This document shows, piece after piece, positions 45,936 through 56,111 of a stretch of DNA of 64,000 nucleotides (position 1 is its first letter; the number at the start of each line of letters is the position of its first letter). The position numbers and the translations under genes were made by a program. The notes under the pieces are model-generated. The model was not told where the DNA came from. It worked only from the letters and a program-made list of their open reading frames with translations, and did not search any database. This DNA comes from Paracoccus acridae (GTDB lineage: Bacteria > Pseudomonadota > Alphaproteobacteria > Rhodobacterales > Rhodobacteraceae), in contig NZ_BMIV01000004.1 of NCBI RefSeq assembly GCF_014642735.1, positions 86,499 to 150,498 of the forward strand, read 5' to 3'.

Positions 45936-47333
45936 CTAGAGCAGGGTCGCGGCCAGCAGCACCCACAGGGTCAGCGCCGCGCCGGTGGACAGGGCATAAA
46001 GCCCGTTCCACTGCGTTCCCGCATGACGCGCCTCGACACCGCCCAGCTTGCCCACAAGCAGGACCGAGGCCGTGAAGGGCGAGGTGTTGCCGCTGATCGC
46101 CCAGCCGCCGGTGATGGCGACGACCATTGCCGTCGGATGCACGCCCAGATCGGCGGGCGAGGGCAGCAGCGGCACCAGCAGCGACACGGCCAGGATCGGG
46201 TTCATGCCGATCTGGCCGGTCAGCGGGATGGCCCAGACAAGCGCCGCCAGGATCAGCAGCGGCGGCAGCGCCGCCAGGTCCGGCCCATGCGCCTGCATGA
46301 TCGGCACCAGAAGCCAGGCACCCAGGCTGCCGATGAAGCCCGCCATGAACAGCAGGATGATCTCTCCGCCATAGCCGGCAAGGTCGCGGGTCGCGAACTG
46401 CCCGATCCGCGCGGCCAGCGTCGCCGCCCGCCCGCCGGGCATGGGCGGCAGGATCAGCGTCCAGGCCGTCGCCACCAGCGGCACCACGGTCATCACCGCG
46501 CCGGTCACGGCGACCCCGGTCGTCAGGTGCAACAGGAAGACGCCGCCCACCACGATTGCCAGCAGGACCAGCAGCGGGCGCAGGCGGCGCAGCCAGCTTT
46601 CGGTCTCGGCCGCACGGGTGGGCGCGGGCGCGGAAAGCTGCGGCTTGAACAGCGCGTCCAGCCCCCAGCCGATGCCGATCATCAGCACCGAGCTGACTAG
46701 GCACAGCCCGACGGCCGCAGGCCAGGACGCGCCTTGCACGACCGACATCGTGACGGCCATCGACAGCGCCATGGGCGACCAGCACAGGGTCGAGGCGAAG
46801 CCCCGCTGGATCGCCACCAGCATCCGCCGCAGCCGGTGGCGGCGCAACTCCTGGTTCGCCTCGCGCGCCGTGCTTTCGGCCGCCAACCCGCCCAGCAGCG
46901 AGATCGAGCCGTAAAGCAGGATCAACCCGAACAGGTGCCCGCCGACCGTCAGCGCAAGGTAGCGCCGACCCGGCGGCTGGCGGGCCAGGAAGCGCCCGCA
47001 ATCCAGGATGTCCTGCGACCCCACCGCCGCGCTGCGCAAGGCGGACAGCGCCGTGAACAGCGCGATGATGAAGCCCCCGCGCGTCAGGGCGGTCAGCACC
47101 GCCTGCGCCCAGTCGGGCCGGGTGGCCGCCGCCCAGGCGACCAGGGCCAGGCCCACGGCCACGAATGCCAGCCGCGACGCCCGCGCGGTCAGCGAGAACA
47201 TGGCAAGCGCCCCCACCAGCAGAAGGTCGGCGGCCATCGCGAAGCCCGGCCCGGACCCGAACTGGTGCGGGATCGTCGCCAGCAGGGCGCAAGCGGTCAG
47301 GATGCCGCCGATCCGGGCGCTTCTTGGGGGCAT
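45936..47333 (-). CDS. Polytopic membrane protein of unknown function (transporter-like)
   Basis: A 465-residue protein with about 11-12 hydrophobic segments in two halves. The second half has GQIGMNPILAVSLLVPL and GWAISGNTSPFTASVLLVGK, Gly/Asn/Pro-rich re-entrant-like stretches reminiscent of ion-transporter superfamily carriers. The central cytoplasmic part has RREANQELRRHRLRRML-like basic residues. I cannot name a family. It converges with pyc (16-base gap) and lies downstream of yifB on the same strand, 60 bases away. Confidence 0.7.
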   Translation of the reverse strand: MPPRSARIGGILTACALLATIPHQFGSGPGFAMAADLLLVGALAMFSLTARASRLAFVAVGLALVAWAAATRPDWAQAVLTALTRGGFIIALFTALSALRSAAVGSQDILDCGRFLARQPPGRRYLALTVGGHLFGLILLYGSISLLGGLAAESTAREANQELRRHRLRRMLVAIQRGFASTLCWSPMALSMAVTMSVVQGASWPAAVGLCLVSSVLMIGIGWGLDALFKPQLSAPAPTRAAETESWLRRLRPLLVLLAIVVGGVFLLHLTTGVAVTGAVMTVVPLVATAWTLILPPMPGGRAATLAARIGQFATRDLAGYGGEIILLFMAGFIGSLGAWLLVPIMQAHGPDLAALPPLLILAALVWAIPLTGQIGMNPILAVSLLVPLLPSPADLGVHPTAMVVAITGGWAISGNTSPFTASVLLVGKLGGVEARHAGTQWNGLYALSTGAALTLWVLLAATLL

Positions 47334-47393
47334 GGCATGGTCCGTCGTTAGGGTCGGTCCGCCATAGCCCTGCCTTGCACGATGCGCAATTCT

Positions 47394-48908
47394 TCAGCCG
47401 CCTGCCACGAAGGGCAGGCGATAGCTGATCGCCTCGGCCAGGTGGGGCGCGCGCACAGTGGCGGAACCGGCCAGGTCCGCGATGGTGCGCGCGGTGCGCA
47501 GGATGCGGTGATAGCCCCGCGCGGTCAGGCCCAGCCGTTCCGATGCCTTCAGGATCAGCGCCCGGCCTTCCTGATCGGGCGCGGCGATCTGGTCCAGCAG
47601 CCCGCCCGAGGCCTCGGCATTCACGCGGACCTGCGGATGGTCGCGAAACCGCGCGGTCTGCACGTCGCGCGCGACTGCCACCCGCGCCGCCACTTGGGCC
47701 GAGGTCTCGCCGCCCGAGGGCAGTTCCAGGTCCATGAAGCTGACCGCCGGAACCTCCAGCCTCAAGTCGAAGCGGTCCATCAGCGGACCCGAGATCTTGC
47801 CCATGTAATCCGACCCGCAGACGGGCGCGCGGGAACAGGACCGCGCCGCATCGGCCAGATAGCCGCAGCGACAGGGATTGGCGGCGGCGATCAGCAGGAA
47901 GCGGCAGGGATAGCGGATATGGGCATTGGCGCGGGCCACCACGACCTCGCCGGTTTCGATCGGCTGGCGCAGGGTTTCCAGAACCTGCCGGGGAAATTCG
48001 GGAAATTCGTCCATGAACAGGACGCCGTTATGGGCCAGGCTGATCTCGCCCGGCTTGGCGCCGCGCCCGCCGCCGACGATGGCGGCCATCGATGCGGTGT
48101 GGTGCGGTTCGCGGAACGGCGCGCGGCGCGAGATGCCGCCGTCGTCGAGCGTGCCGGCCAGCGAATGGATCATGGATGTCTCAAGCGCCTCGACAGGTCC
48201 CAGCGGCGGCATCAGGCCGGGCAGGCGGGCGGCCAGCATCGACTTGCCCGCGCCGGGCGGCCCGACCATCAGCAGATGATGCCGGCCAGCCGCCGCGATT
48301 TCCAGGGCGCGCTTGGCGCGTTCCTGGCCCTTCACCTCGGACAGGCAGCCGCCCAGGGGGGCATCGCCGATCATGCCGGGGGCCGCGCGGGCGATGGGCG
48401 CGCGGTCGGTCAGGTGGTCGATCACCTCGCGCAGCGTAGCGGGGGCAAGCACGGGGACGGCCTCGACCCAGGCGGCCTCGGGGCCGCAGGCGCGGGGGCA
48501 GATCAGCGCGCGCTCATCCTCGGCCGCGGCCATGGCGGCGGGCAGGGCGCCGGTGACGGAAACCAGCCGTCCATCCAGCGCCAGTTCGCCCAGGGCCACA
48601 CAACGCGACAGTTCCTCGGCCGGGACGATCTCCAGCGCGGCCAGGATCGCAAGCGCGATGGGCAGGTCGAAATGCGATCCTTCCTTGGGGATGTCGGCGG
48701 GCGACAGGTTCACGGTCAGCCGCCGGTTCGGCATGGCGATGGACAGGGCGCCGAAGGCCGCCTTCACCCGTTCACGCGCCTCGCTGACGGCTTTGTCGGG
48801 CAGGCCCACGATGGCAAAGCCCGGCAGGCCCGCCGCGACGGAACACTGAACCTCGACCAGCCGCGCCTCGATCCCTTCGAAGGCGACGGAATAGGCGATC
48901 GCGACCAT
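47394..48908 (-). CDS. comM: YifB/ComM family Mg-chelatase-like AAA+ ATPase
   Basis: A 504-residue protein. The N-terminal Lon-protease-like fold opens YSVAFEGIEARLVEVQCSV; the AAA+ core has Walker A GPPGAGKSMLA and Walker B VLFMDEFPEF. The C-terminal Mg-chelatase helical domain with GLTARGYHRILRTARTIADL completes the protein. In naturally competent bacteria ComM is a branch-migration helicase that helps integrate incoming DNA. A CtrA-type box lies upstream, in line with competence and gene-transfer-agent control known for Rhodobacteraceae. Confidence 0.92.
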   Translation of the reverse strand: MVAIAYSVAFEGIEARLVEVQCSVAAGLPGFAIVGLPDKAVSEARERVKAAFGALSIAMPNRRLTVNLSPADIPKEGSHFDLPIALAILAALEIVPAEELSRCVALGELALDGRLVSVTGALPAAMAAAEDERALICPRACGPEAAWVEAVPVLAPATLREVIDHLTDRAPIARAAPGMIGDAPLGGCLSEVKGQERAKRALEIAAAGRHHLLMVGPPGAGKSMLAARLPGLMPPLGPVEALETSMIHSLAGTLDDGGISRRAPFREPHHTASMAAIVGGGRGAKPGEISLAHNGVLFMDEFPEFPRQVLETLRQPIETGEVVVARANAHIRYPCRFLLIAAANPCRCGYLADAARSCSRAPVCGSDYMGKISGPLMDRFDLRLEVPAVSFMDLELPSGGETSAQVAARVAVARDVQTARFRDHPQVRVNAEASGGLLDQIAAPDQEGRALILKASERLGLTARGYHRILRTARTIADLAGSATVRAPHLAEAISYRLPFVAGG

Positions 48909-48950
48909 GGCTTCCCCTTGTCCTCTACGCGATGGTTAACGGGCTGGGGC

Positions 48951-48965
48951 TTAAGGAAAGGTTAA
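48951..48965. promoter_or_regulatory. CtrA-type box between comM and coaBC
   Basis: TTAA (48951-48954), seven bases, TTAA (48962-48965) then C: an exact TTAA-N7-TTAAC. A further GGTTAAC half-site is at 48934-48940, 26 bases from the like-oriented GGTTAAC at 48960-48966. The site is 42 bases before the comM start and 72 bases before the coaBC start. Confidence 0.6.
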
Positions 48966-49037
48966 CAGGCCCCCGATTGCTTGCGGCACCGGGGCGGGGG
49001 GGCTATGTGACGAGGGGCGCAAGGTCATGGGGGCAAG

Positions 49038-50270
49038 ATGAACGGCAAGCGTATCCTGCTGATCGTGGGCGGCGGCATCGCGGCCATGAAGGTGCCGCAG
49101 CTGATCCGCCTGCTGCGCGCCGAAGGTGCGGCCGTGACCCCCGTCCTGACCCAGGCGGGGGCGCAGTTCACCACCGCCATGACCCTGTCCGTGCTGGCCG
49201 GAGAGGCCGCGCATGACAGCCTGTGGAACATCGCGGCCGAGGCCGAGATCGGCCATATCCAGTTGTCGCGCAATGCCGATCTGGTAGTCGTGGCGCCCGC
49301 GACGGCGGACCTGCTGGCCAAGATGGCGCAGGGGCTGGCGGACGACCTGGCATCCACCCTGCTGCTGGCGACGGACAAGCGAGTGCTGGTCGCGCCCGCG
49401 ATGAACGTGCGGATGTGGCACCACCCCGCCACTCAGCGGAACCTGCGCACGCTGCGCGAGGACGGCATCCTGTTCGTCGGCCCCGAAGACGGCGACATGG
49501 CTTGCGGCGAATACGGCACCGGCCGCATGTCCGAACCCGAGGCGATCCTGAAGGCCATCCGCGACGCACTGGCCCCGCAACCCCTGAAGCTGCTGCCCGA
49601 GGCGCAGGTCCGGTCCGGCGCGCTGTCGGGGCGGCATGTGATCGTGACCTCGGGCCCGACGCATGAACCCATCGACCCGGTGCGCTATATCGCCAACCGA
49701 TCCTCGGGGGCGCAGGGGGCGGCGATCGCGGCGGCCCTGCGCGACCTTGGCGCGCGCGTCAGCTTTGTCACCGGCCCGGCCGAGGTCGCCCCGCCCGAAG
49801 GGGTCGAGGTGATCCGCGTCCAGACCGCCCGGCAGATGCGCGATGCGGTCGAAACCGCGCTGCCCGCGGATGCTGCCGTGATGGCGGCGGCGGTAGCCGA
49901 CTGGCGGATCATGAATTCGTCGGCGAACAAGATGAAGAAGGACGGCAGCGGCAAGGCGCCGGTCCTGGAAATGGCCGAGAATCCCGACATCCTGGCCTGG
50001 ATCAGCCAGGCGGGCGACAGCCGCCCCCGGCTGGTCGTGGGCTTTGCGGCCGAAACGAACGATGTCGTGGCCCATGCCACCGACAAGCGGCTGCGCAAGG
50101 GCTGCGACTGGATCGTCGCCAACGATGTCAGCGAAGGTACCGGCATCATGGGCGGCACGGAGAACGCCGTGACGGTCATCACCGACGAAGGCGCCGAGGA
50201 ATGGCCGCGCATGGGCAAGGATGCCGTAGCCCGCAGGCTGGCGCAGAAGATCGCCGGGGTGATCGGATGA
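49038..50270 (+). CDS. coaBC: Bifunctional phosphopantothenoylcysteine decarboxylase/synthetase
   Basis: A 410-residue flavoprotein. CoaC half: RILLIVGGGIAAMK, the PAMNVRMW motif (APAMNVRMWHHPATQ) and the active-site cysteine loop MACGEYGTGRM. CoaB half: VTSGPTHEPIDPVRYIANRSSG and NKMKKDGSG with the KxKK-like lysines. It performs steps two and three of coenzyme A synthesis from pantothenate. The stop overlaps the desulfurase start by four bases, linking CoA and Fe-S genes in one transcript. Confidence 0.95.
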   Translation: MNGKRILLIVGGGIAAMKVPQLIRLLRAEGAAVTPVLTQAGAQFTTAMTLSVLAGEAAHDSLWNIAAEAEIGHIQLSRNADLVVVAPATADLLAKMAQGLADDLASTLLLATDKRVLVAPAMNVRMWHHPATQRNLRTLREDGILFVGPEDGDMACGEYGTGRMSEPEAILKAIRDALAPQPLKLLPEAQVRSGALSGRHVIVTSGPTHEPIDPVRYIANRSSGAQGAAIAAALRDLGARVSFVTGPAEVAPPEGVEVIRVQTARQMRDAVETALPADAAVMAAAVADWRIMNSSANKMKKDGSGKAPVLEMAENPDILAWISQAGDSRPRLVVGFAAETNDVVAHATDKRLRKGCDWIVANDVSEGTGIMGGTENAVTVITDEGAEEWPRMGKDAVARRLAQKIAGVIG

Positions 50271-51304
50271 GAACCTATCTGGACTGGAACGCCACCACCC
50301 CCCTGCGCGAGGAAGCCAAGGCCGCGATGCGCGAGGGGATGGAGATCGTGGGCAACCCGTCCTCGGTCCATACCGAGGGGCGCGCGGCCAAGATGGCGAT
50401 GGAACGCGCGCGCGAACAGGTTGCGGCGGCGCTTGGGGCCGAAGGCGCGGACGTGATCTTCACATCCGGCACGACCGAGGCTGCGGCCATGGTTCTGGCG
50501 GGCAGGGGCATCCATTGCGCCCCGGTCGAACACAGCGCGATCAAGGTCTGGTGCGACCAGGATCTGGCGGTGGACGCGGACGGCACTGTCACGGTGCCCG
50601 ATCCCGCGAATGCCAGCCTGCAACTGGCCAACAACGAAACCGGAGTGATCCAGTCCCTGCCGGAAGGGTTGGGATCCAGCGACCTGACGCAGGCCTTCGG
50701 CAAGGTGCCCTTCGCCTTCAACTGGCTGGGCGTCACGGCGGGCTTTGTCAGCGCGCACAAGCTGGGCGGGCCCAAGGGGATCGGCGCGCTGGTGGTCAGG
50801 CGCGGCACCGACGTGCCCGCGCTGATCCGGGGCGGGGGCCAGGAACAGGGCCGCCGCGGCGGGACCGAGAACCTGATCGGCATCCTGGGCTTTGCCGCCG
50901 CCGCCACCGCCGCGCAGAAGGAACTGGAGGTTGGCCTGTGGGACGAGGTCGCCGCCCGCCGCGATGCGCTGGAGGAACGGCTGCTGTCGCTGCCGGGAAC
51001 AATAGTGGCCGGAAAGGGCGCCAGACGCTTGCCGAACACGACCTGTCTTCTTACATCGGGCTGGAAGGGTGAAACCCAGGTCATGCAGATGGATCTGGCG
51101 GGCTTTGCGATTTCGGCAGGGTCGGCCTGTTCGTCGGGCAAGGTCCGGGCCAGCGGGGTTTTGCAGGCCATGGGTTTCGATGACAAGGCCGCGCAATCGG
51201 CAATTCGGATCTCGATAAGTCCGGCTACGGACGACGATCAGGTGAACCGATTTGCGGATGCGTGGGAAAGCGCGTATTCACGCTGGCGCGAACGGAACGG
51301 CTAG
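50267..51304 (+). CDS. Cysteine desulfurase, IscS/NifS-like
   Basis: A 345-residue class V PLP aminotransferase. The PLP lysine is K165 in [10 protein letters not shown] and the persulfide cysteine C288 in SACSSGK, a long flexible loop typical of the IscS/NifS group. It begins [17 protein letters not shown]. It would supply sulfur to SufBCD. It precedes sufB by 31 bases. With SufS farther down, the operon has two desulfurases of different classes. Length is slightly shorter than E. coli IscS. Confidence 0.9.
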   Translation: MRTYLDWNATTPLREEAKAAMREGMEIVGNPSSVHTEGRAAKMAMERAREQVAAALGAEGADVIFTSGTTEAAAMVLAGRGIHCAPVEHSAIKVWCDQDLAVDADGTVTVPDPANASLQLANNETGVIQSLPEGLGSSDLTQAFGKVPFAFNWLGVTAGFVSAHKLGGPKGIGALVVRRGTDVPALIRGGGQEQGRRGGTENLIGILGFAAAATAAQKELEVGLWDEVAARRDALEERLLSLPGTIVAGKGARRLPNTTCLLTSGWKGETQVMQMDLAGFAISAGSACSSGKVRASGVLQAMGFDDKAAQSAIRISISPATDDDQVNRFADAWESAYSRWRERNG

Positions 51305-51335
51305 GCGGCAGGCCCGGCCCGAGGAAGGACAAAGG

Positions 51336-52880
51336 ATGACTGCAACCATCGATCTTGAAGTGCGCGAGGGCGTTGACCGGGAAACGGTCGAAACCGTGCA
51401 AAGCATGGGCAGCTATAAATACGGCTGGGATACCGAGATCGAGATGGACTATGCCCCCAAGGGGCTGAACGAAGATATCGTCCGCCTGATCTCGCAAAAG
51501 AACGAAGAACCCGAATGGATGCTGGAATGGCGGCTGGAAGCCTATCGCCGCTGGATCACCATGACGGAACCGAAATGGGCGATGCTGAACTATCCTGAGA
51601 TCGACTATCAGGACCAGTATTACTATGCCCGCCCGAAAAGCATGGAAGTGAAGCCGAAGTCCCTGGACGAGGTCGATCCCAAGCTGCTGGCGACCTATGA
51701 AAAGCTGGGCATCCCGCTGAAGGAACAGATGATCCTTGCAGGGGTCGAGGGCGCCTTGCCGTCGCCCGGCGTGGACATGGCGATCGCCGCCAGCGAAGGG
51801 CGCCGGGTCGCCGTCGATGCCGTCTTCGATTCGGTGTCCGTCGGGACCACCTTCAAGGACGAACTCGCCAAGGCAGGGGTCATCTTCTGTTCGATCAGCG
51901 AAGCGATCCGCGAACATCCCGAACTGGTGAAGAAATATCTGGGCAGCGTCGTGCCGCAGTCCGACAACTATTTCGCCACGCTGAACAGCGCGGTGTTTTC
52001 GGACGGGTCGTTCGTCTATGTCCCCAAGGGCGTGAAATGCCCGATGGAGTTGTCCACCTATTTCCGCATCAACGCGGAAAACACCGGCCAGTTCGAGCGC
52101 ACGCTGATCATCGCCGACAAGGGCAGCCATGTCAGCTATCTTGAAGGCTGCACCGCGCCCAAGCGCGACACGCATCAGCTTCACGCGGCGGTCGTGGAAA
52201 TCGTCGTGCTGGAGGATGCCGAGGTGAAATACTCGACCGTCCAGAACTGGTATCCGGGCGACGAGGAAGGCAAGGGCGGCATCTACAACTTCGTCACCAA
52301 GCGCGCCGACTGCCGCGAGGCCCGTGCCAAGGTGATGTGGACGCAGGTGGAAACCGGGTCCGCGATCACCTGGAAATACCCGTCCTGCATCCTGCGCGGC
52401 GACGAATCCCAGGGCGAGTTCTATTCCATCGCCATCGCCAACAACATGCAGCAGGCCGATACCGGCACCAAGATGATCCATCTGGGCCGCAACACCCGGT
52501 CGCGCATCGTGTCCAAGGGGATCTCGGCGGGCAAGGCGCAGAACACTTATCGGGGTCTGGTGACGATGCATCCGCGCGCCACCAACAGCCGCAACTATAC
52601 CCAGTGCGACAGCCTTCTGATCGGTGATCAGTGCGGCGCCCATACGGTGCCCTATATCGAGGTCAAGAATACCAGCAGCCGCGTGGAACACGAGGCGACG
52701 ACCAGCAAGGTGGACGACGACCAGCTGTTCTATTGCCGCCAGCGCGGGATGGACGAGGAAGAGGCCGTGGCCCTGGTCGTCAACGGCTTCTGCCGCGAGG
52801 TGCTGCAGGCGCTGCCGATGGAGTTTGCGATGGAGGCCCAGTCGCTGGTCGCCATTTCGCTGGAAGGTTCGGTCGGCTAA
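51336..52880 (+). CDS. sufB: Fe-S cluster assembly scaffold protein SufB
   Basis: A 514-residue beta-helix protein. Conserved SufB features include [37 protein letters not shown], and the C-terminal [25 protein letters not shown]. Start ATG 51336 has GGAAGGACAAAGG before it. It builds Fe-S clusters with SufC and SufD. A 66-base spacer with a hairpin precedes sufC. Confidence 0.96.
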   Translation: MTATIDLEVREGVDRETVETVQSMGSYKYGWDTEIEMDYAPKGLNEDIVRLISQKNEEPEWMLEWRLEAYRRWITMTEPKWAMLNYPEIDYQDQYYYARPKSMEVKPKSLDEVDPKLLATYEKLGIPLKEQMILAGVEGALPSPGVDMAIAASEGRRVAVDAVFDSVSVGTTFKDELAKAGVIFCSISEAIREHPELVKKYLGSVVPQSDNYFATLNSAVFSDGSFVYVPKGVKCPMELSTYFRINAENTGQFERTLIIADKGSHVSYLEGCTAPKRDTHQLHAAVVEIVVLEDAEVKYSTVQNWYPGDEEGKGGIYNFVTKRADCREARAKVMWTQVETGSAITWKYPSCILRGDESQGEFYSIAIANNMQQADTGTKMIHLGRNTRSRIVSKGISAGKAQNTYRGLVTMHPRATNSRNYTQCDSLLIGDQCGAHTVPYIEVKNTSSRVEHEATTSKVDDDQLFYCRQRGMDEEEAVALVVNGFCREVLQALPMEFAMEAQSLVAISLEGSVG

Positions 52881-52901
52881 GGCCGCGAAGGATTTGATGA
52901 T

Positions 52902-52921
52902 GGTGCCGTTGCTTCGGCACC
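52902..52921 (+). other. Hairpin in the sufB-sufC spacer
   Basis: GGTGCCG (52902-52908) and CGGCACC (52915-52921) form a perfect stem with loop TTGCTT. No T-run follows. It may stabilise or process the message between sufB and sufC. Confidence 0.5.
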
Positions 52922-52946
52922 GCCACCACCATCTGATGAGGAAAAG

Positions 52947-53701
<755 letters not shown>

Positions 53702-53702
<1 letters not shown>

Positions 53703-55030
53703 TGGCTGACATCGCAGTTCAGACCAAGGGCCAGACCCCTTCGGTCGAGGGCGCGACCAAGCCCGCCAACGCGCTTGACGCGCGCCTGTCCGCGCTGAGC
53801 CTGCCGCAGGGCGGCTTTGCATTGGCACGCCGGGACGCGCTGTCGCGTCTGCAGGACATGGGTCTTCCCGGTTCGCGCGACGAATACTGGCGTTATACCG
53901 ATCCGCGCCCGTTCAACGCGCCGGAAGCCACGGCCCTTCCCGTTCCGCAGGAACAGGCCACGCCCTTGTTCGAGACGCTGGACCGGCTGACGCTGGTCTT
54001 CGTGGATGGCGTCTTCGACGAGGCCGCATCCGATGACCTGGCGCTCGAGGGGGTCGAGATCACGACCCTTGCCAAGGCCGACGAGGCGAACTGGGCTGCC
54101 GATCTTTATGGCAGGCTGGAAGCTGCGGGCCAGAACCCGGTCCGCCGTCCCTTCGCCACGCTGAACACGGCTGCGGCCCAGGACGGGTTGCTGATCCGCG
54201 TGACCGGCAAGCCGTCCAAGCCGATCCATGTCGTGCATCGCCGCGCCTCGGACAATGCGGATGCGATCTGGCACCACGTCATCCGGGTCGAGGCCGGCGC
54301 AGAACTGACGCTGCTGGAAACCGGCATGTCCGGCGCCCGGTCGAACAGCGTGATCGAGGTCGATCTGGCCGAGGGCGCGGCCTTCCACCATGTCGCCTCC
54401 AAGCGCGCGGTCGATTCCCGGGTGGGCATCGGCCATATCTTCGCGCGTGTTGCCGCCAAGGCGCAGTTCAAGTCCTTCACTCTGTCGGTGAACGGCACCG
54501 TCATGCGCAACGAGGCCGTGATCGACATCGCGGGCGACGATGCCGTGGCCCATATCGCCGCGGCCGTGCTGGGCGACGGGGGCAAGGCGCCCTTCCACCA
54601 GGACGACACGGTTTTCATCACCCATGGGGCCGAACGCTGCGAAAGCCGCCAGGTCTTCAAGAAGGTGCTGAAGAACGGGGCCCAGGGCGTCTTCCAGGGC
54701 AAGATCCTGGTCAAGCCCGGCGCGCAGAAGACCGACGGATACCAGATCAGCCAGGCGCTGCTGCTGGACGAACGCAGCCAGTTCCTGGCCAAGCCGGAAC
54801 TGGAGATCTATGCCGACGACGTGAAATGCTCTCACGGTTCGACCACGGGGGCCATCGACGACGAGGCGCTGTTCTATCTGCGGTCCCGCGGCGTGCCGCG
54901 CGAACGGGCCATCGTGTTCCTGGTCCTGTCCTTCCTGGCCGATGCTTTGGCCGAGATCGAGGACGAGGCGATCCGCGACTGCATCTATGAACGGCTTGAC
55001 GTGTGGCTGACCCTGAACGCGGTTCAGTAA
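53702..55030 (+). CDS. sufD: Fe-S cluster assembly protein SufD
   Basis: A 442-residue partner of SufB. The conserved core DVKCSHGSTTGAIDDEALFYLRSRGV has the SufD histidine and the tail FLADALAEIEDEAIRD. An N-terminal helical region with PGSRDEYWRYTDPRPFN is also family-typical. It completes the SufBC2D scaffold. Six bases separate it from the next frame. Confidence 0.95.
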
Positions 55031-55035
55031 GGGCG

Positions 55036-55521
55036 GTGCCCGCGGGCATCGTCCCCCGGGTGCTGCAAAGCTGGGTGGCCCCGCGCCGGGTGGTGCGGGG
55101 CCTTTCCGCCATGTCGGAAGGGTCCAAGCTGGCCGTGCTGATGGTCGCGATGCTGATCTTCCTGATCGCGCAAGCCCCTGCCAATGCACGGCTGGCGCAG
55201 CTTGACCCTTCGGTTCCGTTCCAGGCCCGCATGGGCGGTGCGCTTCTGGGCGTGATGTTCATGATGCCGATCCTGGCCTATGCCCTTGCTGCCCTGGTTA
55301 CCGGCCTGTCGCGCCTGACCCCATGGTATCTTGCGCCCGAGGATTCGCGCCTGGCGCTGTTCTGGGCTTTGCTGGCGGTGGCGCCTGCGATGCTGCTGGC
55401 GGGGCTGGTCGCGGGCCTGGTCGGGCAGGGGCCGGGCCTGACCCTGGCCCAGGCGGCCTGTGGCATCGGCTTTCTGGTGATCTGGGGCGCCGGAATATCA
55501 ACTCTGTCGAGGCGAAGATGA
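55036..55521 (+). CDS. Small membrane protein in the suf operon (YIP1-like)
   Basis: About 161 residues from GTG 55036. An in-frame ATG at 55003 would overlap sufD by 28 bases and is less likely. The N-terminal RVLQSWVAPRRVVRGLS is followed by four hydrophobic segments (from residue 37 onward). Similar short proteins with an SWRAPR-like start belong to the Yip1 group. The stop overlaps the next gene by four bases. The role is unknown; position suggests a link to Fe-S assembly at the membrane. Confidence 0.7.
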   Translation: MPAGIVPRVLQSWVAPRRVVRGLSAMSEGSKLAVLMVAMLIFLIAQAPANARLAQLDPSVPFQARMGGALLGVMFMMPILAYALAALVTGLSRLTPWYLAPEDSRLALFWALLAVAPAMLLAGLVAGLVGQGPGLTLAQAACGIGFLVIWGAGISTLSRRR

Positions 55522-56111
55522 CTTTCGACGACTTCAAGGCCCTGATCGGCCTGTCCTTCCGCGATCCGAATGCGGCGGCGCATGCGCTGATGGGGCAGGG
55601 ATGGCCGATCCAGGCCCGCTGGATGGCGCTGCTGGCGGCTGTGTCGCTGTCGGCGCTGCTTGCCTCGCTGGCGGCGATGCTGTTCAGCACGCCGGCGCCC
55701 GATGGAACCCAGGTGGTGATCCTCAGCCATCAGCCCATGGTTCTTGCCCTGATGCAGTTCGGGGCGATCGTCATGGCGGCGGGGCTGATGTCCAGCGTCG
55801 GCCGGATGTTCGGCGGTCACGGCCGGTTCGAGGACGCGCTGTTGCTGACCGTCTGGATCGAGGTTCTGCTGCTTGTGGTGCAGGCCGCCCAGTTGGTCGT
55901 GTCGCTGGTCCTGCCGGGCGTGGCGGGCATGCTGGGGCTGGCCGCGCTTGTCCTGTTCCTGTGGCTGACCGTCCAGTTCACCAAGGCGCTGCACGGTTTC
56001 CGCAGCAGCGCCAAGGTCGCCCTTGGCCTGATCGGAACCGCCTTCGTGGCGGGTTTCGTTCTGTCCCTGATCGCTGCCGCCCTTGGAATCCTGCCGGAGA
56101 TGCCGCAATGA
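55518..56111 (+). CDS. YIP1 family membrane protein in the suf operon
   Basis: A 197-residue protein with about five membrane helices, beginning MTFDDFKALIGLSFRDPNAAA, a Yip1-like opening. The segments MFGGHGRFEDALLLTVWIEV and VLFLWLTVQFTKALHGF match the pattern of bacterial YIP1-domain proteins. It overlaps both neighbours by four bases and lies directly before sufS. Function unknown. Confidence 0.78.
   Translation: MTFDDFKALIGLSFRDPNAAAHALMGQGWPIQARWMALLAAVSLSALLASLAAMLFSTPAPDGTQVVILSHQPMVLALMQFGAIVMAAGLMSSVGRMFGGHGRFEDALLLTVWIEVLLLVVQAAQLVVSLVLPGVAGMLGLAALVLFLWLTVQFTKALHGFRSSAKVALGLIGTAFVAGFVLSLIAAALGILPEMPQ

Noticed and set aside
47382..48965. A 527-codon plus-strand frame opposite comM/yifB
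   Set aside because: It is antisense to a protein with clear Walker motifs and has no recognisable domain.
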